This document shows positions 8,607 through 14,344 of a stretch of DNA of 16,610 nt, in pieces; position 1 is the stretch's first letter; the number at the start of each line of letters is the position of its first letter. The notes beneath the pieces are model-generated. The model was not told the origin of the DNA. It did no database searches and saw only the letters and a program-made list of their open reading frames with translations. A program made the position numbers and the translations under genes. This stretch comes from Acidobacteriota bacterium (GTDB taxonomy: Bacteria; Acidobacteriota; UBA890), in assembly GCA_022563115.1 (NCBI GenBank), contig JADFNY010000025.1:1-16610 (forward strand). The letters run 5' to 3'.

Positions 8607-10816
8607 TGCGGAACCGAGCGCGTCGCCGGCCGGCGGCCACGTTCCTCATGTTGACGTTGTTCGCCGCCGGTTGCGCGGGCAACAAAGTGCTGGACCGCGC
8701 CGACCTGGAGGTGCAACGCGGCAACCTCGACACCGCGATCGCTTACTACCAGCAGATTCTCCTCGAGGACCCGGGGAACACCTATGCGAAGATCAGGATC
8801 GCCCATGTGAAGCTCGATGCTTCGCAGCAGCACGAGCGGCAAGGTGTCGAGCTCATCGCGTCGGGTCAGTACCGGGTCGCGATTGCCGAGCTGCAGCTGG
8901 CGGTGCGGCTGGATCCCGGTAACCAAATGGCGGTTCGAGAACTCGGCAGGGCGCAGTCGTTGCGGGCGCAGCAGGAGCGAGACGAGGCCGCCGAGCTGAC
9001 GCCGACCGAGCGCGCTCTTCGTGACGCCCAGGAGAGCGAATCCGTCGTACCTCAATTGGCGCCACAGACGACCGGGCCGATCTCGTTTGATTTCCGCGAT
9101 GTCGAGGTCAAGGAGGTCTACCGGACCCTCGCCCAGGTGGCGGCATTGAACGTGTTGTTCGAGCCGACGCTCGGCGACGCGACGACGACCTTTCAGGTCG
9201 AAGACAGCGAATTCGACGAGGCCCTCCGGATGCTCACCGTGTCGAATGGCCATTTCATCAAGGTTCTCTCGCCGAGCACCTTCATGGTGATCGCCGACGA
9301 CGTCACCAAGCGCCGTGAGTACGCCGACCAGGTGATGCGCACGTTCTATCTGTCGAATGCAGACGCCGCGACCGTCGAGCAGCAGATACGCGCGATCCTG
9401 ACCACGCAGCTCGTTTCATCGAACCCCGACCTCAATACGATCACGGTTCGCGATACACCCGAAGCGATGAGCGTCATCGAGAAGCTGGTCGCGTCGGCGG
9501 ACAAATCGGTAGGCGAGATCCTGCTCGAGGTCGAGATCCTCGAGGTCAGCAGCGAGGTGGTGGCCAACTATGGCCTCGCTCTGGAGCCGTTCGGTGGCGC
9601 CATTCAGACGTATCCACAGACGGTCGACGAAACGACCGGCGCGATCATCGGCCGCTCGTTCGAATCGCTCCGCAGCGGCCTGACCTCGGCGGACCTATTC
9701 GTGACCGTTCCGTCGCTCTTCTACCAGTTCCTGCGCACGACCACCGACTTCAAGCTCATCGCCAACACCAAGCTGCGCGCCCGCGAAGGCGAGGAAACCA
9801 CGCTGTTGATCGGCGAGCAGGTGCCGGTGGTGACCACCACGTTCAACCCGCAGTCGACCGTGGGCGGCAACATCGTTCCGATCTCCAGCACCGAGTACCG
9901 CGACACCGGCATCCTGATGAGCGTTAGGCCGCGGATCCATTTCAACGGCGAGATCACGCTCGAGATCCAGATCCAGGTCTCCTCGGTCACCTCGACGGCG
10001 AACATCCAGAGCGTCGGCGAGCTGCCCATCTTCACGACCCGGCAGGTGTCGGGCAGCATCCGCTTGAAGGACGGTGAGACCAACGTCATCGCCGGTCTGT
10101 TGCAAGACAACGACATCCGCCGCCGCCGCGGCATCATCGGCCTCGACAACGTTCCCGGGCTCGGCGATGCGCTGAGCGACACCGAGAACATCCGAAGACA
10201 AACTGACATCGTGATCTCGATTACCCCGCACATTATCAGGGCTCCGGAGATTACTGCCGACGACATGAGGCCGGTCTACGTTGGCACCCAGACTGGGGTG
10301 ACCGGCGCCACGTTCCGCGCTGCGGCGGGTCGCGGTGTGGTGGGCGGCGTGCGCGGTGGTGCGGGCGCCGGAGCCGGTGGGCCCCAACAGACCGAGCCGG
10401 CGACGATGGCGCTGCTGCCGGCCGCGCACGTGGTCGTTGTCGACGAGGAATTCGCCCTCGACGTCACGGTGAATAGCTCCTCGGAGCTGTTCTCGGCCGG
10501 CTTCCAGCTCCAGTTCAATCCGCAACACATCGCCTACGTCGACTACTTCGAGGGCGGCTTCCTGGATCGCGACGGTGCCGAGATCACCATGCAGGCGACC
10601 AGCGGCGGCCCCGGGGTGCTGCGCATGGGCATGACCCGTATGGGCAGCGAGAACGGGATCTCGGGCAGCGGGTCGCTGGTGACCCTGGTGTTCCGTGCGG
10701 TGGGGCCCGGCACTTCGCAGATCGAGATTTCTTCGGCCGCGTTGCGCGCCCCGCTCGGCGCCCCGATTGCCGTGCAGATGACGGCTGCCCAGGTCACCGT
10801 CAGGGAGCGTGAGTAG
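8603..10816 (+). CDS. gspD: Outer-membrane secretin lipoprotein with TPR and C-terminal cohesin domain (GspD/PilQ family)
   Basis: 737 residues. AAGGAAG precedes the ATG, which overlaps the pilO stop. A positively charged N-terminus and FAAGC (Cys24) suggest a lipoprotein signal, although -3 is Ala rather than the preferred Leu. Two TPR-like helical repeats (about 33-125; TAIAYYQQILLEDPGN, AIAELQLAVRLDPGN) follow. Then come an N0/STN domain (160-232, ISFDFRDVEVKEVYRTLAQV), an N1-type domain (244-300) and the secretin pore domain (about 375-545; LLIGEQVPVV, VPGLGDALSDTENIRRQTDI). A Gly-rich linker (575-597) joins a cohesin-like module at about 608-735 (EEFALDVTVNSSSELFSAGF, GSGSLVTLVFRAVGPGTSQI). 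The protein should form the outer-membrane channel for the pseudopilus or substrates. Ordinary GspD and PilQ have neither the TPR head nor the cohesin tail. The single long frame argues against an assembly artefact. Confidence 0.93.
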   Translation: MMRNRARRRPAATFLMLTLFAAGCAGNKVLDRADLEVQRGNLDTAIAYYQQILLEDPGNTYAKIRIAHVKLDASQQHERQGVELIASGQYRVAIAELQLAVRLDPGNQMAVRELGRAQSLRAQQERDEAAELTPTERALRDAQESESVVPQLAPQTTGPISFDFRDVEVKEVYRTLAQVAALNVLFEPTLGDATTTFQVEDSEFDEALRMLTVSNGHFIKVLSPSTFMVIADDVTKRREYADQVMRTFYLSNADAATVEQQIRAILTTQLVSSNPDLNTITVRDTPEAMSVIEKLVASADKSVGEILLEVEILEVSSEVVANYGLALEPFGGAIQTYPQTVDETTGAIIGRSFESLRSGLTSADLFVTVPSLFYQFLRTTTDFKLIANTKLRAREGEETTLLIGEQVPVVTTTFNPQSTVGGNIVPISSTEYRDTGILMSVRPRIHFNGEITLEIQIQVSSVTSTANIQSVGELPIFTTRQVSGSIRLKDGETNVIAGLLQDNDIRRRRGIIGLDNVPGLGDALSDTENIRRQTDIVISITPHIIRAPEITADDMRPVYVGTQTGVTGATFRAAAGRGVVGGVRGGAGAGAGGPQQTEPATMALLPAAHVVVVDEEFALDVTVNSSSELFSAGFQLQFNPQHIAYVDYFEGGFLDRDGAEITMQATSGGPGVLRMGMTRMGSENGISGSGSLVTLVFRAVGPGTSQIEISSAALRAPLGAPIAVQMTAAQVTVRERE

Positions 10817-10819
10817 GCC

Positions 10820-11635
10820 ATGCGCGCGGGCCTTCGGCTGGACATCACCGCGGGTGAGAATCGTCGAGGGCGTCGTGGCGACGGCTTCACGCTGATCGAG
10901 CTGGTCATCGTCGTGGCCATCGTCGGCATCCTTGCGGCCGCCGTCTTGCCGTTGGCGCACTGGTCGGTGAAGCGCCAGGAAGAGTACGAGCTGCAGCGCA
11001 GCCTGCGGATCCTACGCAACGCCATCGACCGTTACCACGACCTGGCGCTCGCCGGTCTGATCGAGATCGATCCGGGCGGCACCGGTTATCCGCCCGATCT
11101 CGAGGTGCTGGTCGAGGGCGTCGAGCTCATCGGCGACCTGCCGTCGCCGTTGCCGGGTGTTTCCGATGGGTACGCGGCCAGCGGGGCCGGGCTCACGGGC
11201 GGGTTGGCCGGCGCCATGGGAGCGCAGGGGGGGGGGCGTCTGCCGATCGACATCGACATCGACACCGGCGAGCGAGCCGAGGCGCTTCGGCGCGGGGTCA
11301 ACGCGACGATACTGCAACTGGAAGGACTGGCGGGCCAGCGCGGTCAGCGGGGCGGTATGCGCGGCGGACTCGGGCTCGATGTTTCACTCGGCCGGGGCGG
11401 CGACGCCGTGTTCAGCGGCGGCGCCCGCGGCCAGCGCGGCACGGTCGAAGGCGTCGACAAGATCGTCTTGCTGCGACGCATCCCCGTCGATCCGCTGACC
11501 GGCAGCACCGATTGGGGGCTGCGCTGCTACGGCGACAGCATCGCCGACCGGTCCTGGTGCGGCCGCAACGTGTTCGACGTCTACACCAAGGCGCGCGGCG
11601 ACGCCATGGACGGCCGTCCTTACAGGGAGTGGTGA
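10820..11635 (+). CDS. GspG-like major pseudopilin with large glycine-rich insertion
   Basis: 271 residues. A 22-residue basic leader ends in G22, with prepilin peptidase cleavage before F23 (FTLIELVIVVAIVGILAAAV). Glu5 of the mature protein, needed for subunit packing, is present. The first part follows GspG (RSLRILRNAIDRYHDLALAG, then YPPDLEVLVEGV) and the end follows it too (KIVLLRRIPVDPLTGSTDWG ... AMDGRPYREW). Between them, about residues 112-212, lies an insertion rich in Gly, Arg and Gln (GQRGQRGGMRGGLGL). Ordinary GspG is ~140 residues. Cys236 and Cys247 lie in the GspG-like end and may form a disulfide. The gene starts 3 nt after the secretin stop. A run of ten G (11227-11236) inside the insert codes for Gly residues and could be prone to slippage. 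It is probably a shaft or specialised subunit of the pseudopilus. Confidence 0.88.
   Translation: MRAGLRLDITAGENRRGRRGDGFTLIELVIVVAIVGILAAAVLPLAHWSVKRQEEYELQRSLRILRNAIDRYHDLALAGLIEIDPGGTGYPPDLEVLVEGVELIGDLPSPLPGVSDGYAASGAGLTGGLAGAMGAQGGGRLPIDIDIDTGERAEALRRGVNATILQLEGLAGQRGQRGGMRGGLGLDVSLGRGGDAVFSGGARGQRGTVEGVDKIVLLRRIPVDPLTGSTDWGLRCYGDSIADRSWCGRNVFDVYTKARGDAMDGRPYREW
11227..11236. repeat. Homopolymer run of ten G within the long pseudopilin gene
   Basis: The last G of a CAG codon and three GGG codons give ten consecutive G. It lies in the Gly-rich insert of the GspG-like protein. Tracts of this length are known slippage sites and sequencing trouble spots. The reading frame is intact at the length shown, and the GspG-type C-terminus is recovered downstream in the same frame. 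Confidence 0.9.
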
Positions 11636-11636
11636 G

Positions 11637-12023
11637 ATGAGAGAGCGTGGATTTTCGCTACTGGAGCTCATCGTCGTGATGACGATCATCGGGCTTCTGG
11701 TCGGCATTGCGCTGCCTGCCTACCGCGACGCCACGCAACGTGCCCGCGAGGCGACGTTAAAGGAAGACCTGACGCGCATGCGGACGGCGATCGACGAGTA
11801 CCACACCGACAAGGGTGAGTATCCGCCTACGTTGGAGGACCTGGTGATGTCGGGCTACCTGCGGGGGCTACCCAAGGATCCGATAACCAACTCGGATGCC
11901 AGTTGGTTCATCGAATACGCTCCTTGGGAGATGGTCGATGAGGGTGAGATCGTCGGCGTTTTCGACGTCCACTCCGGTGCCGAGGGCAGCGGCTTGGACG
12001 GAACGCCGTACTCGGAGTGGTGA
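11637..12023 (+). CDS. gspG: GspG-type major pseudopilin
   Basis: 128 residues, the usual compact size of the major type II secretion pseudopilin. It has a minimal leader (MRERG), then cleavage before F6 of FSLLELIVVMTIIGLLVGIA. Glu5 of the mature protein is conserved. The long N-terminal helix continues into YRDATQRAREATLKEDLTRM, followed by AIDEYHTDKGEYPPTLEDLV and KDPITNSDASWFIEYAP. The C-terminus GLDGTPYSEW is close to the classic GspG ending. AGGGAG (about 11624-11629) precedes the ATG, which lies one base after the preceding gene's stop. It would polymerise into the pseudopilus in the periplasm after processing by a prepilin peptidase encoded outside this window. The shared DGxPYxEW ending suggests that this and the previous longer protein are paralogues. 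Confidence 0.94.
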   Translation: MRERGFSLLELIVVMTIIGLLVGIALPAYRDATQRAREATLKEDLTRMRTAIDEYHTDKGEYPPTLEDLVMSGYLRGLPKDPITNSDASWFIEYAPWEMVDEGEIVGVFDVHSGAEGSGLDGTPYSEW

Positions 12024-12025
12024 CG

Positions 12026-12736
12026 ATGTCCGTGGGTGAGAAGAAGAACGCCGCGCGCAGCAGGGTGCCGCAAAACTCCCGGCGGCCCAAGAGTTGCGTC
12101 GACGATCCCGGCACCATTGGTGACCCGGAGGGCTTCACCTTCATCGGCCTGATGGTGGCCATCGCTCTCATCAACATCAGCCTCGCCGTGGCGCTCACAA
12201 GCTGGGCGACGATCAACAAGCGCGCCAAGGAGACCGAGCTGATCTGGCGCGGCCAGCAGTACGTTCGCGCCCTTCGCTGCCATCAGGCCGAGACCGGCGC
12301 TCTGCCGGACGATCTCGACGAGCTGCTCGAGTCCGACTGTATCCGCGCCGTGTATCCGGATCCGATGAGCCCGGACGGGGAATGGAGGATCATCCGGGAG
12401 AGCGATCTCGAGTTCGCCCAGGCTGGCACCGGGTTCGGGGGGACTCGCTCCGCCGGTGCCGTTCTCGACAGCATCGACCGCGAGCTGCGGGGGCCGGAAG
12501 CCTTCTTCGGCAACACTGGCGCTCCGGCGCGGCCTGGAGAGGGGGGTGGCACGCAGACGGATTCGCTCGAGGCGGCGTACCTGCGGCTGCAGAATCTCAG
12601 CCAGCGCCTGAGTCAGAGCTTCGGCCGCAGCAGCGGCAACGGCATCGTCGGCGTGGCGAGCAACTCGACCGACGAAGCGCTCCGCCTCTACGAGGGCGAG
12701 CTGACCTACGACGCTTGGCGATTCGTCGCCCGGTAG
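12026..12736 (+). CDS. Minor pseudopilin-like protein lacking Glu5 (GspK-like role possible)
   Basis: 236 residues. ATG 12026 follows GGAG (12014-12017) at 8 nt; GTG 12017 inside the previous gene is an alternative. An unusually long 36-residue polar leader ends PEG, with predicted cleavage before F37 of FTFIGLMVAIALINISLAVA. Mature position 5 is Gly instead of Glu, as in the tip pseudopilin class (GspK), which also lacks Glu5. A GspG-like N-terminal section follows (ALRCHQAETGALPDDLDELL, YPDPMSPDGEWRII), then Gly- and Ser-rich stretches (about 130-175) and a C-terminal region I do not recognise. Two Cys lie in the globular part (RALRCHQ and ESDCIRA). It is the last gene of the cluster, the usual place for minor pseudopilins. 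The pseudopilin assignment is firm; the GspK-like role is inference. Confidence 0.85.
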   Translation: MSVGEKKNAARSRVPQNSRRPKSCVDDPGTIGDPEGFTFIGLMVAIALINISLAVALTSWATINKRAKETELIWRGQQYVRALRCHQAETGALPDDLDELLESDCIRAVYPDPMSPDGEWRIIRESDLEFAQAGTGFGGTRSAGAVLDSIDRELRGPEAFFGNTGAPARPGEGGGTQTDSLEAAYLRLQNLSQRLSQSFGRSSGNGIVGVASNSTDEALRLYEGELTYDAWRFVAR

Positions 12737-12848
12737 TGCTCCGCCCCACAAATGGTGGTCCACGTGTAGCGAGCGCAACGGAGCCGAAGATGGTGCTGGG
12801 GACGCTCTCGGTGTGCCGGCGGACGGATTCGGCGGCCGCTGCGAACGC

Positions 12849-13040
12849 TCAGCCGCCCCATAACCCCAGCGCGTAGCGCCAGGTGTCGGCCAGGTTTCCG
12901 TAGTGGCCGTGGCGCATGATCAGGAGCTCGTAGGCGACGAACAGCCAGAGGTTGGCGAGCGCCAGGGCGCCGATCAGAGCCAGCCCCGGCTTCAAGTAGC
13001 GCTCGTTGCCAACCAGCCACGCCGCCGTCCGATCGGTCAC
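12849..13040 (-). CDS. Small single-helix membrane protein of unknown function
   Basis: 63 residues from a GTG start (13040), 9 nt beyond the stop of the sulfatase 3' remnant on the same strand. A hydrophobic helix spans about 18-40 (PGLALIGALALANLWLFVAY), with a charged N-terminus and a His/Trp-containing C-terminal tail (MRHGHYG, TWRYALGLWGG). There is no clear ribosome binding site, so it may be translated by coupling to the upstream frame. I do not recognise a family. The composition looks like a real membrane segment rather than a chance frame, and the tight spacing supports a two-gene unit with the former sulfatase. Moderate to low confidence. Confidence 0.45.
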   Translation of the reverse strand: MTDRTAAWLVGNERYLKPGLALIGALALANLWLFVAYELLIMRHGHYGNLADTWRYALGLWGG

Positions 13041-13049
13041 GGGCGTCGG

Positions 13050-13253
13050 TCAGTGGATGTAACCGAGCTGGCGCAGCCGCTGCAGCGCTTCTTCCGACAA
13101 GCGGATCGGCACCAGCTGGACCCAGTAGGGAGGGATCTCGTCGAGCTCGGCCTTCAGAGATGCGACCAGCTCGGGTTGATGTCGCGCCACGTTGCGCCTT
13201 TCCAGCGGGTCGGTCGACAGATCGTAGCCGCAATTTCCCAGATAAGAGCACTC
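13050..13253 (-). pseudogene. 3' remnant of a sulfatase gene (C-terminus)
   Basis: Reading the minus strand from 13253 to the TGA at 13050-13052 gives GYDLSTDPLERRNVARHQPE, then LVASLKAELDEI, and finally LSEEALQRLRQLGYIH. The YDLxxDPxERxNVA ... LxxLGYI pattern is the standard C-terminal tail of sulfatases of the alkaline-phosphatase superfamily in this kind of genome. There is no start or catalytic region. Upstream, the frame meets a TAA inside the palindrome at 13242-13257. The matching front of a sulfatase lies on the same strand at 14345-15376 and stops just before this tail would be expected, so the two are probably halves of one gene separated by an insertion. A second, independent sulfatase is the alternative. 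Confidence 0.75.
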
Positions 13254-13257
13254 TTAT
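13242..13257. repeat. 16-bp palindrome, left copy (flank of toxin-antitoxin relic; possible operator)
   Basis: ATAAGAGCACTCTTAT: perfect 7-bp arms ATAAGAG/CTCTTAT around CA. It begins exactly where sulfatase homology ends. It also lies 16 nt upstream of the -35 box of the antitoxin promoter, so it could be a terminal repeat, an autoregulatory operator, or both. A near-identical copy sits 430 bp downstream. Confidence 0.85.
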
Positions 13258-13273
13258 GCACTTCCCTGCCCTA

Positions 13274-13301
13274 TTGCCAAGCCCTCTTGAATCCGTACAA
13301 T
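13274..13301 (+). promoter_or_regulatory. Sigma70-type promoter of the antitoxin gene
   Basis: TTGCCA (13274-13279) and TACAAT (13296-13301) match the consensus at five of six positions each, with 16-nt spacing. The expected transcription start (about 13307-13309) is only a few bases before the ATG at 13312. The mRNA would then be leaderless or nearly so, fitting the absence of a Shine-Dalgarno sequence. The upstream ATG at 13300 overlaps the -10 box and is unlikely to be used. Confidence 0.5.
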
Positions 13302-13311
13302 GAGTTCCATT

Positions 13312-13527
13312 ATGACCAGGTCGGAGCTACAAAAACGCGCCCTCGAGCTTCCAACCGAGGAACGCGTCACCCTCGGCAACGCTCTTCTTGACAGCGCCTT
13401 ACCCCCTTTATCGACAGCTCAAAAAGCCGAGCTCGATAGGCGCAGTCAGTATCTCGAAGACCACCCAGAGAGCACCATTCCGGCCGAGGAAGTACACGAG
13501 GAGATCCGCCGCTCTCTCGAGAAATGA
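13312..13527 (+). CDS. Antitoxin of the putative addiction module component family (partner of ParE-type toxins)
   Basis: 71 residues. MTRSELQKRALELPTEERVT, NALLDSALPP, KAELDRRSQYLEDHPESTIP and AEEVHEEIRRSLEK follow the pattern of the small acidic antitoxins named addiction module component (TIGR02574-like). In these, an N-terminal helical region with LPxEER precedes a toxin-binding segment ending around the WEEV-like motif (here AEEV). The start at 13312 is chosen because the ATG four codons upstream lies within the promoter -10 box. The frame is intact. Its stop overlaps the toxin start (ATGA), the standard antitoxin-toxin arrangement. The partner toxin is broken, so this is now an orphan antitoxin. 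The GC content looks visibly lower than in the secretion cluster. Confidence 0.85.
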   Translation: MTRSELQKRALELPTEERVTLGNALLDSALPPLSTAQKAELDRRSQYLEDHPESTIPAEEVHEEIRRSLEK

Positions 13528-13675
13528 GGCTGTCCTACAGCCCCGATGCCCGCCTGGATCTTCTGTCCGCCAATTTCCCTACTCCGTTATCTACCGTGTT
13601 CAGGCCGACCTAATCACTGTTGTCGCGATTTTCCATTCGTCCCGAGATCCAGAGTCCTGGCAGGATCGTTCATAA
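13524..13675 (+). pseudogene. ParE/RelE-type toxin remnant (internal deletion plus frameshift)
   Basis: The first codons from ATG 13524 read MRLSYSPDARLDLL, a normal ParE-type toxin start. In another frame, from about 13555 to the TAA at 13673-13675, the sequence reads SVRQFPYSVIYRVQADLITV and then VAIFHSSRDPESWQDRS, the characteristic final strands of the same family (RxFPYxxxYRv ... vvAvxHxxRdPxYW). The middle of a normal ~95-residue toxin, roughly 45-50 residues, is missing, and the two parts are out of frame. The first frame hits a stop at 13611. The toxin should be inactive. The loss probably came as one deletion near 13560-13575. Whether it is real or an assembly error cannot be decided from the sequence alone. 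Confidence 0.8.
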
Positions 13676-13687
13676 GAACACTCTTAT
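13672..13687. repeat. 16-bp palindrome, right copy (flank of toxin-antitoxin relic)
   Basis: ATAAGAACACTCTTAT differs from the left copy at 13242-13257 by one base (A for G at the seventh position). It overlaps the stop codon of the toxin remnant and ends 8 bp before the stop of the gene on the opposite strand. The two copies bound exactly the toxin-antitoxin pair, as expected of terminal repeats of a small cassette or repeat-directed recombination. Confidence 0.85.
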
Positions 13688-13694
13688 CGCGGAG

Positions 13695-14309
13695 CTACCA
13701 GTTCAAGGTGAACAGAAGCCCTTTCAGGTCCTTCGAGACGATTGGTGAGAGCGAGAGAGCAAATGCTGTTGTTTCACCTGACCCCCCGGGAGCGACGTAG
13801 ACCGTCTCCCGTGCGCCTCTTTTCAAAGCGTCTGCAGCCAACCCGATACCTGCCCCGAAGCCGAAACCAATGGCCGCAATCTGGATATACTCGTTTGTCC
13901 GCTGTGCAAGTCCGCCGAGCAGCAACGCCATCGTGCCGGTGCCCACCGCGCCACCGATGAGGAAGCCATTCCAAAGCGAGTCTCCGCGCTGTGCCAACAC
14001 GATCTTGAGAACCCTGCTTTCGGGAATCTCGATCTGACTTCCTCGACGATCTGAGCTAATGGCTAGGTCTGTCGTAGCGGATAGCACGGAACGAACTTGG
14101 ACCACGATCGCAGAGTCGGTCAGGTTGATGACCTCGCATTTCACCTCCGTCTCGTCGCCTTCACTCTGCATCGTAAACGTGATCCAGACGATGTCTCCTT
14201 CCCTCACAACGCCTTGGCGGTCTAGTTGCGCAAACGAGCGAACTGTTTGCTGTGCGACGACAGCGCTGGGTACCAACAGGACTAACAACGCCGCCGCTGC
14301 CCTCTTCAT
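13695..14309 (-). CDS. Secreted protein of unknown function with glycine-zipper-like region
   Basis: 204 residues. The ATG at 14309 has GAGG about 7 nt upstream on the minus strand; an in-frame extension to 14381 lacks support. A Sec signal peptide is clear (MKRAAAALLVLLVPSAVVA, cleavage after A19). The mature part begins with a beta-rich region (REGDIVWITFTMQSEGDETE, LTDSAIVVQVRS, IEIPESRVLKIVLAQRGDSL). It continues with NGFLIGGAVGTGTMALLLGG and IGFGFGAGIGLAADALKRG, Gly-zipper-like hydrophobic segments, and ends KGLLFTLNW. I know similar RxGDSLxNGxxIGxxxG proteins from environmental genomes, but not their function; periplasmic or outer-membrane location is likely. It starts 35 nt after the stop of the truncated sulfatase on the same strand, within the stretch that appears to separate the sulfatase halves. 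Confidence 0.78.
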   Translation of the reverse strand: MKRAAAALLVLLVPSAVVAQQTVRSFAQLDRQGVVREGDIVWITFTMQSEGDETEVKCEVINLTDSAIVVQVRSVLSATTDLAISSDRRGSQIEIPESRVLKIVLAQRGDSLWNGFLIGGAVGTGTMALLLGGLAQRTNEYIQIAAIGFGFGAGIGLAADALKRGARETVYVAPGGSGETTAFALSLSPIVSKDLKGLLFTLNW

Positions 14310-14344
14310 GGTCAACCTCTTGTCTCCGCGCAGACCCACGACGG

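Noticed and set aside
9695..10960. Long minus-strand open frame (421 codons) opposite the secretin
   Set aside because: It is antisense to conserved secretin and cohesin sequence and has biased composition without any recognisable domain.
12831..12857. GGCGGC ... GCCGCC hairpin after the pseudopilin cluster considered as a terminator
   Set aside because: The stem is only 6 bp with a 15-nt loop and no U-tract, and its right arm lies inside the small membrane gene.
12706..13251. Minus-strand frame of 181 codons across the sulfatase tail and small membrane gene
   Set aside because: Its Arg/Ala-rich translation has no motif, while the alternative frames give a clear sulfatase C-terminus and a clean membrane helix.
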